From Chara braunii (Eukaryota > Streptophyta > Charophyceae > Charales > Characeae), in NCBI GenBank assembly GCA_003427395.1, contig BFEA01000029.1:3901694-3924877 (forward strand): DNA of 23,184 nt. The letters run 5' to 3'. The position numbers and the translations under genes were made by a program. The first letter of the stretch is position 1. Every line of letters starts with the position of its first letter. The notes under the pieces are model-generated. The model had not been told where the DNA came from. It ran no database searches and saw only the letters and a program-made list of their open reading frames with translations. Below, piece after piece: positions 8,379-17,565 of the stretch.

Positions 8379-10362
8379 ATGGTTGACACACGTGGTGGGA
8401 GTACTACCCCTTACACACAGGCTCAGGAGGAGCAATTCGCCGCCATCCGGAGAGAGAGAAGGGAGAAGGAGAAGAAGGAGCTCCTCAAACAGGCAAAGCT
8501 AAAGGCGATAGCGGAGGAGCAAGCGGCGAAGAAGGAAAAGTTGGAGGAGGAGATGTTAAGATTACAGCAGGAGGAGGAAGAGAAAAGAAGGGTTGCCGAA
8601 GAAGAAGCACCAGCAGAGGAGGAGGAAGTAGAAGAAGACCCCCTCGAAAGGAGGCGTGGGGGAGAGAGGAGAAACTAGCGGCATGAAGGCAGAGGATAAG
8701 TGGATGGAAAAGAAGATCAGTGAGTGAGTAGCTAATTTATCATTGGGAGAAGACGAAGAGGCAATGTTGTACGTGCCTCAGGAGGAGAAAGAAGCATTCG
8801 CCAGGGAGTTGGAAGCTAAGGAGGACCCCCTGGAACGCCAGACGATGGAAGACGAGAAGAAATTGGAGTGGACGTTGCGTCTGGCAAGGGATAAGAAGAG
8901 GAGGAGGGAGGAGGCCAACCGGATGGCCAAAGAAGTGGAGAAGATTCAGGCATGTAGGCAGGAAGTGCAAGCACAACAGGAAACCCCTGCCAAATTAGAT
9001 AAGATTTTGGGCTATCTTGAGATTATGAGTAAGGCCTGGCTTGAGGAACATCAGGCCAATAAGGGTCAGGAAGTGACCCTCCACTCCATCCGGACCGGCT
9101 TTAGAGAGTTTGCGCGCGACGTGGTAACCCACGTCGAGACCGAAGTTAAAAGGTTGAAGGAAGGCGCAGAGAAGTTCTGTGTTGGCGCCATTGAAGGCGC
9201 CAAGGTAGTGGCCGCAGCAGAAGTCGAAACGCGACCCCGCAAAGAGCCTGTTAAGCTCAAATTTCCTGACTTTTATAGCGGGAAAAAGGACGATAATTTT
9301 GATAACTGGGAGGCCAGCATTAACACATATGTCTATTTACAGCATATCGTGCCCGAGGAACAAGTCCTCGTGGCCTTCCATGCACTAAAGGACGAAGCGG
9401 CCAGCTTTGCCAGGTCCCTTGCGTGCGCAGCCGATTGTGAGCACAATATGGTTGCATATTATAGGCCCACCCCTCTTTCTACGTTCCTTAAACTCCTGCG
9501 AGAGAGGCTTGATGACGTCACAAGGGGCGTCAGGGCCTCTGACAAGCTTCAGACCATCCACTCACGACAGTGGAGGAGTGCGCGAGCACTCAAAGCTGTC
9601 ATGGACGACTTGGTAATCGTCCCAGACCACGGGGTCCAGTTGGTCCAGTTATTTTATCGTGCCATGCCAGAGCCCCTGCGAGGGCATTTCTTCGATAAGA
9701 CCCAACAGGCCAATATCACGTATGATGCATTGAGTAGGGAAGTGGTCCTGTTCAAGGCAAAGTCCATGCCAGTTTCCACGTTCTGACATAAGGACTTTGA
9801 TAAGGGAAAGAAGTGGAAGGGCCGTATCATCTCAGGGCAAGTCAGGGCCAAGGATCATTTGATCCTTAATTTGGATAAAGGTGGTACTGACGAAGTCCCC
9901 TACAGTCAAATAGAGTGGGGGCTAGAGGAGGAGGACAGCGGTATGGGCCAGGGGAGGACCTATGCTGTTGTCGCGGCTAGAGGGAGGCCGCAAGGTAGAG
10001 GAGGCCAAGGCCAAGGGGGCCGGGCCATGGGTGGTCGAGGTCCGGGTGCACAGGGGGGTGGCGGTCAAAGGAACAGTCAAGTGGGAGGTAGGGGTCAAGG
10101 TCCCCCGCCGAATCGCTCAGGACCTAGTCGATCGCTACAATGCAGAGGTGGAAGGTCACCTCAAAGGCAAGGAGATTGGCACCCAGGTTGGCCACAGGGC
10201 CGACCTTGGGAAGACTTGGGCTTGAACCAGCGTGTATGGCAGCAGCGTATGGAGCAGGGGCAATGCATCTACTACGGTGACCCTGCCCATATTATCAAAT
10301 ATTGTCCAAAGTATAGGGAAGCCCGATTTGCTGCCCAAGGGTCAAAAGGCAACCGCCAGTAG
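8379..10362 (+). pseudogene. gag: Element B gag, one frameshift and two in-frame stops
   Basis: The ATG at 8379 sits in ACCATGG, a good eukaryotic start context. The N-terminal 95 codons are highly charged (Glu, Lys, Arg, Gln) and look like a coiled coil. Near 8660 (a GTGGGGGA run) the reading moves by one base; from there the frame runs to 10362, interrupted by TGA at 8725-8727 and 9784-9786. The capsid-like part includes LKFPDFYSGKKDDNFDNWE (near 9258) and LFYRAMPEPLRGHFF. An Arg-Gly-rich segment (about 9974-10120) precedes a zinc knuckle whose second Cys is Tyr (CIYYGDPAHIIKYC; Tyr codon 10273-10275). Gag ends at TAG 10360-10362, and pol continues in the -1 frame from about 10356. Confidence 0.88.
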
Positions 10363-11090
10363 GGGTCACAACTGCCCCTACTACAACGCCATGTGGGAAA
10401 ACGTGCGTGCACCACAAGGAAACTCCCACACCACATGAGCCTTCGACAGAGGTTGCAGGCTAGTGCCTAGCTAGCTGCCCAGAGACTACTTGTGTCACCG
10501 TCTCTCCAGGCACTTCCCTCACAGCTGTGGCAGAAGAGTTGAAGGAGAGGATGCCCGCCTGGGCCAAAATGAAGAAGGATAGTAAGGGACAACTAGTTTG
10601 AGTTGATGCAGAAGTTTTTAGAAGTAGAGTAGGAGCCCTTATAGATTCAGGGGCTACCTGTAGTTATATTAGCCGCATAGCGCTGAAGAAGCTAAGGCTA
10701 GGGTTGAAAGTCCAAAAGTTGGAAGACCCCATAGTTAGTGTCCTCGCAGACAACCGCACTATGCGTGTTCAGGACTACGTAGGGGAAGTCTAGGCGTACT
10801 TTAGCCTAGAGAAAGAAGGAAAAGTGGAGAAAGTTCTCCATTCCCTGACTCTCCTCGTACAGGATTACCTTCCTTTTGATATAGTCCTCGTTATGGATTG
10901 GGGAGAAGCAGCAGGGGTCACACTCCACTTGCGAGAGCATGAGTGTAGGCTCCCTAGTCCGACGGGAGAGGTTAAGACGACCTGTTTGTTTCATGTGTCC
11001 GGAGTAGATAACTCCTTGGCAAATTGTTGTCTCAGTGCTTCCACGTTCGCACAATTAGTGAGAAAGGAGCAGTTAGAGGAGCAGGTCTTC
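10356..11090 (+). pseudogene. Element B pol N-terminal part and aspartic protease
   Basis: This frame overlaps the end of gag (CCAGTAG) in the -1 phase and stays in one frame through the protease. Stops are TAG 10461-10463, TGA 10599-10601 and TAG 10791-10793; removing them as point changes leaves a continuous frame. The protease active site reads ALIDSGATCSYIS, with catalytic Asp at 10644-10646, so the Asp-Ser-Gly triplet is intact. The later [12 protein letters not shown] matches the second conserved retropepsin segment (usually LG-x-DWL). A linker of about 95 residues separates gag from the active site. The part after 10793 reads into RT without a break. Confidence 0.83.
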
Positions 11091-11935
11091 GTAGCCTATG
11101 TGAGGCCTGTTACTGAGCCTAAGGAAGACACACCCATAGACCCAGCTATTGCCAAGCTGCTGGAAGAGTTCAAAGATCTTGCAGAGCCGCCGTCTAGAGT
11201 AATGTCGCGGCCAATCCGACATCGTATAGAGATAGAGCCTGTCAGTAGGACTCGTAAGGGAACAGTCTACAGGATGTCCCCAAGGGAGTTAGAGGGGTTG
11301 CGTAAGCAATTAGACGAGTTCCTCGAGAAGGGGTGGATTAGGCCCAATTCATCTCCTTTTGGCGCACCGGGTTTGTTTGTTCACAAAAAGGAAGGAGAGT
11401 TACAGATGTGCATAGACTATAGGGGTCTAAATGCGATCACAGTGCATAGGATAGATGATCTTTTAAATTGGGTGCAGGGTTGTAGATATTTTTCGAAGAT
11501 CGATCTGAAGTCCGGGTAGCATCAGATGGAGGTTCATCCTGATGACCAATACAAGACTGCGTTCCGGACTAGATATGGGCACTAGTGATGCCCTTTGGAC
11601 TAACCAATGCGCCTGCCACGTTCCAACGCTGTATGAACGATTTGTTTAGGTCGTGGTTAGGTAGATTTGTTGTAGTTTACCTAGATGATATATTAGTATT
11701 AAGTAAGACCCTCCAAGAGCATCAGGGTCATTTGAGGCAGGTCTTGGAGAAGCTAAGAGAGGCTAACTTCAAGATCAATGCGAAGAAGTGCGAGTGGGCC
11801 AAGACACAAGTCTTGTACTTGGGCCACATCTTAGACGGAGACGACATTAAGCCTGAGGACAGTAAGATAACGGCGATTAGAGATTAGCCGACGCCCCACA
11901 CGTTGACTGAGTTGCGGCCGTTCGTATAGGAAGTT
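11091..11935 (+). pseudogene. Element B reverse transcriptase, broken
   Basis: RT fingers and palm are recognisable: [42 protein letters not shown]. Compared with element C, about six residues are missing in frame between AITV and RIDD. A TAG at 11517-11519 stands where Tyr of SGYHQ is expected. Near 11583 about ten bases are missing between TRYGH and VMPFGL, which shifts the frame. The catalytic YLDD is intact at 11678-11689, and LYLGHILDGDD follows. A TAG at 11885-11887 replaces Trp of the usual RDWP. Just before RNase H a short deletion near 11925 removes part of the conserved segment between RPF and YRKFV and restores the earlier phase. Confidence 0.88.
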
Positions 11936-12467
11936 CGTGACAAACTTCTCGACTATCGCCGCTCCCTTTTGGAGGTTGCTCAAGAAAGAGGCAATTTGGC
12001 AGTGGGACAAAGACTGTACGTCTGCGCTAAAGAAGTTAAAGCGCGCATTAATAGAGTATCCTATCCTCAAAGTAGCAGACTCGTCTTTGTCATTTGTCGT
12101 CACCACGAACGCGAGTCAGTATGGTATAGGCGTCGTGTTACAGCAAGACGACGGCAATGGCTATAGACCCGTAGAGTTCATGTCAGCGAGGATGCCCTCA
12201 GAGAAGGTAGCCACCTCGACTTACGAGAGAGAACTCTACGCTCTTAGGCAGGCCTTAGAGCACTGGAAGCATTACCTGCTTGGGAGGCACTTCAAGGTGT
12301 ATTCAGACCACGAGACACTTAGATGGCCGAAGACACAGGCCAAAATGACACCTAAGTTGACTAGGTGGGCCGCCGAAATAGACCAGTATGACTTTGAGCT
12401 CAAGCCTGTTAAAGGCAAGTACAATGTAGTTGCAGACGCTCCAAGCAGGAGATCAGACTACTCTTGA
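11936..12467 (+). pseudogene. Element B RNase H domain
   Basis: RNase H removes the RNA strand after copying. The domain shows VTTNASQYGIG, VEFMSARM, YERELYALRQALEHWKHYL, KVYSDHETL and ADAPSRR. The first catalytic acid, normally Asp in TTDAS, is Asn here (codon 12108-12110, AAC), a single G-to-A change that should abolish activity. The Glu and the Asp of YSDH remain. A TGA at 12465-12467 ends the open stretch; the integrase begins after a short linker and a further frame change near 12530. ADAPSRR replaces the common ADALSRR. Confidence 0.88.
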
Positions 12468-13735
12468 GCCATAGTTCACTATCTGGATATAGGGAGTGAC
12501 CTACAGGAGAAAGTTAGACAGGCATATGCGTATTTATAGTGACGTCCTCAAGAGAGTTAAGACGGCCCCAGAGACCAAACCACATTACCGCACTACAGAA
12601 GGGTTATTGTTCGAGAAGACCGACGTAGTAGACCGTCTGTGCGTTCCCAACAGTGAGGAGATCCATAGTTTGATCCTGGGGGAATGCCACGACACAGAGG
12701 GACATTTCGGTTGGCAAAATACTCTAGCCAATCTGATGCATGCGTACACTTGGCCAAGAATGAAAGTTGACTGCATAAAGTATGTCCGTAGTTGCAAAGT
12801 ATGCCAGAGAACAAGAGTACTACGCGTGCCCCTCGAGGTCTTCTTAGACCCTTGACTATTCCTGATCAGCCAAGAGATTCAGTGTCCATTGACTTTATGG
12901 ACGCTCGCGTCAAGAGTAGACATGGTAAGAGCCAAGTCATGGTCATAGTTTATAGATTCAGTAAGTATGTTGTTTTCGTTCCTTTGCCTGCAGAGGCACA
13001 CACCGAGTTAGTAACTCAGAAGTTTTTTGACTATTGGATTAGTGATCATGGGATTCCATTAACTATAGTTAGCGATAGAGACACCCGATTCACTAACCAG
13101 AACTGACAGGAACTAATGAAAGTCTATGGATCAAGTTGTTGATGTCATCTGGACGCCATCCAGAAACAGATGAACAAGATCCTGCAGCAATTTTGGCTCA
13201 TGTACATTAGACCAGATCAAGTCAATTGGGATGAGATGTTGCCCAAGGTAGCCAATGCGTATAACAACAACGTGCACTTGTCCACCTGTCCCACCGAGTT
13301 ACACAAGTCCTTTAGACCGCGCAGACCGTTTGAGGGGCTTAATCGGGATCACATTCATAGACTACCGCCCGGTACTAGGGAGTTGGTGATACAGCACGAG
13401 AAAGAGCTAGCTACAGTCGTCGAGAACCTCAGGAAGGCCCAACATAAAATGATAGAGCAAGCCAACAAGCACCGTCGCCCATTGCAGTTCCAAGTAGGTG
13501 ACTTAGTCTGGGTCAAGTCCAAAGAGTTTGCTCCTGAGGAAAACATCTCGCAGAAGTTACCGCCAACCTACAGGGGACCATGGCCAGTTTTAGAAGTCAA
13601 GGGCGGGGAGGATGGGCCGTCCTACACAGTAGAGATCCCAGCACACCTCCACACCTACCCGGTGTTTCATGCATCAAAGTTGTTGTCGTGTGTCACAAGA
13701 CAACAATTTCCATCCAGAACGTCCATGATCCCTCC
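12468..13735 (+). pseudogene. Element B integrase, catalytic Glu deleted
   Basis: Integrase inserts the DNA copy into the genome. The zinc finger is present (GECHDTEGHFG with CKVCQRTR, about 12680-12820). A one-base shift near 12815 leads to the core, with Asp at 12891-12893 (SIDFMD) and Asp at 13074-13076 (VSDRDTRF). A TGA at 13104-13106 replaces a likely Trp. The segment that normally carries the third catalytic residue (HPxTDGQTE) is cut: SSGRHPETD is followed directly by the MNK stretch in another frame, so the Glu is lost around 13166-13172. The C-terminal part is then open: MYIRPDQVNWDEML, AYNNNVH, and a GPY/F-like LPPTYRGPWPVLEV. Confidence 0.87.
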
Positions 13736-13739
13736 AGAC

Positions 13740-13955
13740 ATGGACGGAAGGTACGACATTGATGGCATTGTAGGTGAAGATGTGTTTAGAACAGGAGGTA
13801 GAGATCGTCCACAGAAACAATATAAGGTCCGGTTTGCTTATCAAGAACCAGAGGACGACCGCTGGTTTACTAGAACATAACTTCTAGAAACCGTTCCCGA
13901 CATAGTTAGAGCCTACGAGAGAGATAGGAAAGATAAAGGTCCTGCCTTGGACTGA
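13740..13955 (+). pseudogene. Chromodomain-like C-terminus of element B integrase
   Basis: Right after the GPY/F region the frame reads YDIDGIV, then QYKVRF, EDDRWFTR, and, beyond a TAA at 13878-13880, LLETVPDIVRAYE to a TGA at 13953-13955. This is the order of a chromodomain: an N-terminal strand, a Y-x-V-K/R-W/F strand, a Trp-containing turn, and a C-terminal helix ending in YE. Chromodomains in chromoviruses bind histone marks and steer insertion. The central aromatic is Phe in place of the usual Trp. The TAA probably replaced a Glu codon. Assignment is by pattern only. Confidence 0.65.
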
Positions 13956-14098
13956 GTTATTCTTGGAGGACCTCGAATTTAGGTCGGCGGGAGTGAAACG
14001 ATATTCACCTGTTCGCAGTAGCGGATGCAAGTCCTAGGGCTCGATCCCTAGACCATCACCTTACCTGTGTACAGTATCTGTGTCCACCCCGAGAGTTG

Positions 14099-14290
14099 AA
14101 CCCACGACCTGTGTCTTTCCCCACGGTGGTAGGTTGTCATAGGTCTGTAGGGTACAGGGGTTCGATCTATAAAACTGTCGGATAGGAGTCTTATAACCCA
14201 CGACCTGTGTCTTTCCCCACGGTGGTAGGTTGTCATAGGTCTGTAGGGTACAGGGGTTCGATCTATAAAACTGTCGGATAGGAGTCTTAG
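14099..14290 (+). repeat. Two tandem copies of a 96-bp unit
   Basis: The unit starts at AACCCACGACCTGTGTC (14099 and 14195) and ends in GGATAGGAGTCTTA. The copies are identical from ACCCACGACC on, so the duplication is recent. Each copy contains GGGGTTCGATC, close to the tRNA B-box, and the edge at 14085-14108 reads on the minus strand GTGGGTTCAACTC, also B-box-like. It lies just 3' of element B, possibly inside its 3' LTR. Confidence 0.9.
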
Positions 14291-14326
14291 CAAGTTCTAG
14301 AAGTCGTAGTTGTAGCTCCTCCGAAG

Positions 14327-14412
14327 GGTCAAGGTCGTAGCTGCTACAGTCCTAAGGGGTCAAGGTCGTAGCTGCTACAGTCCTAAGGGGTCAAGGTCGT
14401 AGCTGCTACAGT
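14327..14412 (+). repeat. 31-bp tandem repeat, three copies plus a degenerate one
   Basis: GGTCAAGGTCGTAGCTGCTACAG starts at 14327, 14358 and 14389, each followed by TCCTAAGG except the last. A degenerate copy precedes it at about 14296-14326. The unit contains the palindromic GTAGCTGCTAC-like core. Confidence 0.9.
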
Positions 14413-15289
14413 GCCGAAAGGCCAAATCCACGGTCTTCCGGAAGGTCCGAAAGTGGCCTTCCGACGAACTGCCCACAGTAGACCAAGGCAAGTGGGCAAG
14501 TGGTGGAGTCTACCCGTGCGGAGTCAGCGGTACTCAGTCCCAGTCAGTCCTAGTCCAGTCAAGCAAGTACCGTATGGGACTGTGTGCACCACGGGCATGG
14601 GAAAGGGGCAGACCAACAAGCTACAGAAGAATAAATCAAGAGGCAGCACCCAACCATTCATTCATTCCTGTGTAAGCCATGCGGAAGCGCTGCCACAACG
14701 ACTTGTGCGAGGTGGTCTGCAGTGAGCCCGAAGACGAAGAGGGCGGGAAGGAGAGCTTAGCCATAGCGATAGGAGTAGTGCAATAACCCATGCCATATGT
14801 CTCATGGAACTGAGGGCCATAAGAAGGGGTACTTGGCCGCCCTCAACACAAAACCGAATAAGGGCAGAAAAGGCCCTTCACGAATTCAGGGCCTGGGCGT
14901 GTGACAGTTGACTTTGGTCAACTGTCGGTCCACCCAACAGTCAAAGTCCAAAGGTACCTAGCCCAGGCCGCAGGTCAAGCACACACATTTGTTTGTATGC
15001 AGGTACCCATACAACATCAGGTTTAAGGGAGAAGTCTGCAACTGTACAATTCAGGCCTTAAGATGTGAGTCCATCTGGATGACTGGAGGAGAGGCACCCG
15101 AGGCCAGACAGCCTCGAAGAATGCTACTTGGGGCTGGCCTCGAGCGAGTCAAGCATTCAGTCTTGCTATGATGCTTTGACGCTGGCTCGACTTTCACACA
15201 GCGTCAGCTACAGGCTGGCTTTGGGCTGGCATTGCGGACGACGGCACGCGGTAGAGGCAGCATGTTGGCGTTTCTTCAGTGCGCCAGGC
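14413..15289. other. Non-coding stretch with a TTGAC palindrome and no supported gene
   Basis: No convincing gene. An open frame at 14411-14725 starts in the repeat and has no recognised domain. A 35-codon frame at 14679-14786 with three Cys residues near its start is too short to judge. The only clear structure is the palindrome at 14903-14926. The stretch may include 3' non-coding DNA of element B. Confidence 0.4.
14903..14926. repeat. Perfect 10-bp inverted repeat with back-to-back TTGAC cores
   Basis: GACAGTTGAC, a TTTG loop, then GTCAACTGTC. Each arm contains TTGAC, facing each other, so two W-box-like cores sit in a perfect palindrome. It could also fold as a small hairpin. Confidence 0.85.
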
Positions 15290-15580
15290 CATGCTGACGT
15301 GGCGCTGCCTCTGCTACATGTGGTGCTGCCTCTGGTCTACGTGGCATGCTGACGTGGCGCTGCCTTTGGTACATGTGGCGCTACCTCTGGTCTACGTGGC
15401 ATGCTGACGTGGCGTTGCCTCTGATATATGTGGCGTTGCCTCTGATATATGTGGCGCTGCCTCTGGTCTACGTGGCATGCTGACGTGGCGCTTCGTCTGG
15501 TATATGTGGCGCTGCTATTGGTCTTCATTGATGATGTGGCGTATGCCACCTGTCTTGATTGTTGACGTGGCATTGTCCAC
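15290..15580 (+). repeat. ACGTGGC array 2, 55-bp higher-order period
   Basis: Units of 18 to 21 bases ending in [ACG/ATG]TGGCGCTGCCTCTG are grouped into a 55-base block starting CATGCTGACGTGGCG. Blocks start at 15290, 15345, 15400 and 15476; the last gap (76) is one block plus one extra unit. The array decays toward 15580 (GATGATGTGGCG, TTGACGTGGCATTG). The core TGACGTGGC is the same as in the array at 5156-5400, but the intervening bases differ. Confidence 0.88.
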
Positions 15581-15699
15581 GATGTCTACATGAGGTGACT
15601 GGTTGCGAGGAAGGGGAAGATCGGGATCTGTGGATATAGGGAATCGGGTACTCACCTATGGCTGACATCGTCACTGGAAATTTGTTGTGTCTTCAAAGT

Positions 15700-15987
15700 C
15701 TTCATGAGATAAAGTGCGACGTGGCACTATTGTATGTGACCAGGATTATTCTTATTATTATTGATGATGTAGTGTGGAACGAAGCCTGGAGAAGGAGAGG
15801 GTTCTGAAGGGTTCTGTGTATTCTCTCTTCCTCTCCTTTGTCTATTCTCCCTCCACACTCTTCTCTTTTTGGATAATGAGATACTGTTAGAGTTATCACT
15901 TCACGATCTGGGGACTTTCAGACAAATATTGAAACTACTGTTGATTGACAACTTCTGAGTACCTAACAGACTTGGTTCATTGCAATT
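15700..15987 (+). mobile_element. Putative LTR 3' end (element D), no internal genes found
   Basis: The stretch before the primer-binding site has the look of a plant LTR: TATTCTCTCTTCCTCTCC, GGATAATGAGATACTG, TGTTAGAGTTATCAC and an end at TTGCA (15980-15984). The true 5' end cannot be placed and no matching copy lies in the window. No gag or pol follows, so this is a solo, truncated or non-autonomous element. Confidence 0.5.
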
Positions 15988-15999
15988 TGGTATCAGAGC
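15988..15999 (+). other. Primer-binding site, initiator tRNA-Met
   Basis: TGGTATCAGAGC is the standard plant primer-binding site complementary to the 3' end of initiator tRNA-Met. It follows TTGCAATT, the same junction as at 17546-17553. Confidence 0.88.
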
Positions 16000-16029
16000 A
16001 ACTCTTCATCGCGATCTGTTGTCTGCTGT

Positions 16030-16445
16030 CAGGTGCTGATGTGGCACCCAGGTAAGTGGGAGGTGCCGCATGTGCAATATGAAACGCGTTTATTACCGCG
16101 CGCGGTCATACCGCAAGTCTAGACATGGTAATAGTGCACTTGCGAGCAGTCGTCCCTTGAAGATGATAACGAGGCTACGCTGAAGACTGAAGAGCTACGT
16201 TTGCAACAGGCTAACGTGGCGCTGGTACCGCTGATGTGGCACATTGTTATGTGGCATGCAGGGCATGGTCTGACGTGGCACGTACATGTGTCACTACTGC
16301 TTGCTGTTGACGTGTTGACGTAGTATATTGGTGTAAGGCAGACCTGCATTGTAACGTGGCATCCCTCTTTGTAGACCGTTTCGGTCCTTGACGCTGATGT
16401 GGCAGAATTGTTGCGTTGGCAGGTCAGGGATGACACGTGGCATGC
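16030..16445 (+). repeat. Dispersed ACGTGGC/ATGTGGC motifs (array 3)
   Basis: About eight motifs such as GCTGATGTGGCAC, TAACGTGGCGC, TGACGTGGCACG, TAACGTGGCATCC and ACACGTGGCATGC are spread unevenly over some 400 bases. They share the core of the other two arrays but without a regular period. The stretch lies just downstream of the primer-binding site at 15988, where element A also has its array. No gene is supported. Confidence 0.7.
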
Positions 16446-17299
16446 GTAAGGACTGTTGAAGGTGTGAATGTGCACTTGGGTTGTACTGCTGCTACAGATG
16501 ATTGAGAAGAGAGCTAACCATTGATTGTGTTATGTGTTGGTTGTCTGTGGATGTTGTGCATACCTACACTTGTGTTGTTGTCTTAATCACACTGGTTGTG
16601 GCTGCGGTACGTGTAGTTGTAGAGTGTCATCACAAAGAATAGACAGCAAAGTTAGAACTCAGGAAAGACTTGGAAATTTGTTTCTTCTGATAATTTCTTG
16701 CTGTAAAGTTGTTGCAGAAGACGCGTGTACTGTGGAATTTATTTTTGTCTTTAATTTGATTTTTTGCGCAGTAAATACACGCGGACAAAATGAACTCTCT
16801 GTGGAAATCTCTGCGTGCCTCCAGCAGCCCAATAGCTGTTGTACACAGGCAGCCTCCTGGGGCCTTCCGGAAGCTTCTGGGCCCAGGGCAGTGCAGCCAG
16901 GCTGCGCAAATAGGCCAGCTCTTTCCAAGAAGGAAAGAGCTCACTCCAGGAAGCCTCATTCAGGCACTCGCATGCTAGCGGCAGCGCTGCTGGAGCAAAG
17001 GCTCGCGGCTGCTGGCTGGCGCTGAGAGGCGAGGTCCAGCACGTGCGGTCGTGCAGGGAAGAAGGGCGTTGCTGAGGGCAGCACCATAGCCCATCCACCA
17101 TAGCTGGTGGGCTTGGACTACAGTGAGGCGCAGGGGTGGTCTTCGGGTGAAACAGAGGACAGACGTGGGTGTAGTCAGGGGATAGGTGAAGGATGATAAT
17201 GATGATGATGTGAGGGCACTTACCTTGTATTGGCGATGGTCTGTATGGGCGACATCTTCAAGTACTTCGGGCTGCCGCTGATGTCAACAGCTGCATTGT
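16446..17299. other. Non-coding stretch, no supported gene
   Basis: An open frame at 16525-17025 begins with a Cys/Val/Leu-rich stretch and ends in a low-information Ser/Arg/Ala-rich tail; overlapping minus-strand frames are of similar length. None shows a recognisable domain. A short inverted repeat CTCTTTCC...GGAAAGAG (16919-16940) is present. Confidence 0.4.
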
Positions 17300-17553
17300 C
17301 ATTTCGTAGTCTGTAGTAGTTGTGTAGGAGTAGGTTGGGCGCTGAGCGCCAAGTGTGAATGTGAAGGAACTGGACTATTGTGTTGAGAGGAGAGAGTATG
17401 CTCTCCATGAACATTGGTTTTCAGTGCTACGAACCTCCATTGGTGTTTTATTGGTGCAATGCTGCTCTCTGGACACGGTGTGACTATCTGGCTTTCAATG
17501 TGATGGTGTGAACTGGAATTGTCATCTCGCTGTTGCTTATTTTCCTTGCAATT
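17300..17553 (+). mobile_element. Putative LTR 3' end (element E)
   Basis: The stretch ends TTCCTTGCA followed by ATT and a primer-binding site, the same junction as at 15980-15999. Its outer end cannot be placed, and the sequence differs from the LTR-like stretch before 15988, so it belongs to another family with the same primer. Short plus-strand motifs such as TGTGTTGAGAGGAGAG could mark LTR sequence but are not diagnostic. Confidence 0.4.
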
Positions 17554-17565
17554 TGGTATCGGAGC
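17554..17565 (+). other. Primer-binding site, initiator tRNA-Met type
   Basis: TGGTATCGGAGC, identical to the site at 6194-6205 on the other strand and one base from the standard TGGTATCAGAGC. It is preceded by TTGCAATT. Confidence 0.75.

Larger units (their letters stand above)
8141..13993 (+). mobile_element. Element B: decayed Ty3/gypsy chromovirus
   Basis: The order is leader block, gag (8379-10362), protease, RT, RNase H, integrase and a chromodomain-like C-terminus ending at 13955. A C-terminal chromodomain after integrase marks the chromovirus branch of Ty3/gypsy. Damage includes several in-frame stops, frameshifts near 8660, 12530 and 12815, and deletions near 11580, 11925 and 13170. 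All catalytic domains are recognisable, but the copy cannot be autonomous. LTRs and primer-binding site were not found; a weak polypurine-like GGCGGGAG before TG at 13994 could mark the 3' LTR start. The limits given are therefore approximate. Confidence 0.9.

Noticed and set aside
10330-10365. Classical -1 slippery heptamer near the gag end of element B (TCAAAAGGC)
   Set aside because: It does not fit X-XXY-YYZ in the gag frame, and elements A and C have no equivalent run at that place.
14034-14110. Complete tRNA gene
   Set aside because: Only T-arm/B-box-like pieces are seen; no A-box, anticodon arm or acceptor stem could be paired.
16525-17101. Open frame of 166 codons plus overlapping minus-strand frames
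   Set aside because: Cys/Val-rich start and Ser/Arg/Ala-rich end without a domain; both strands are equally open, as expected by chance.
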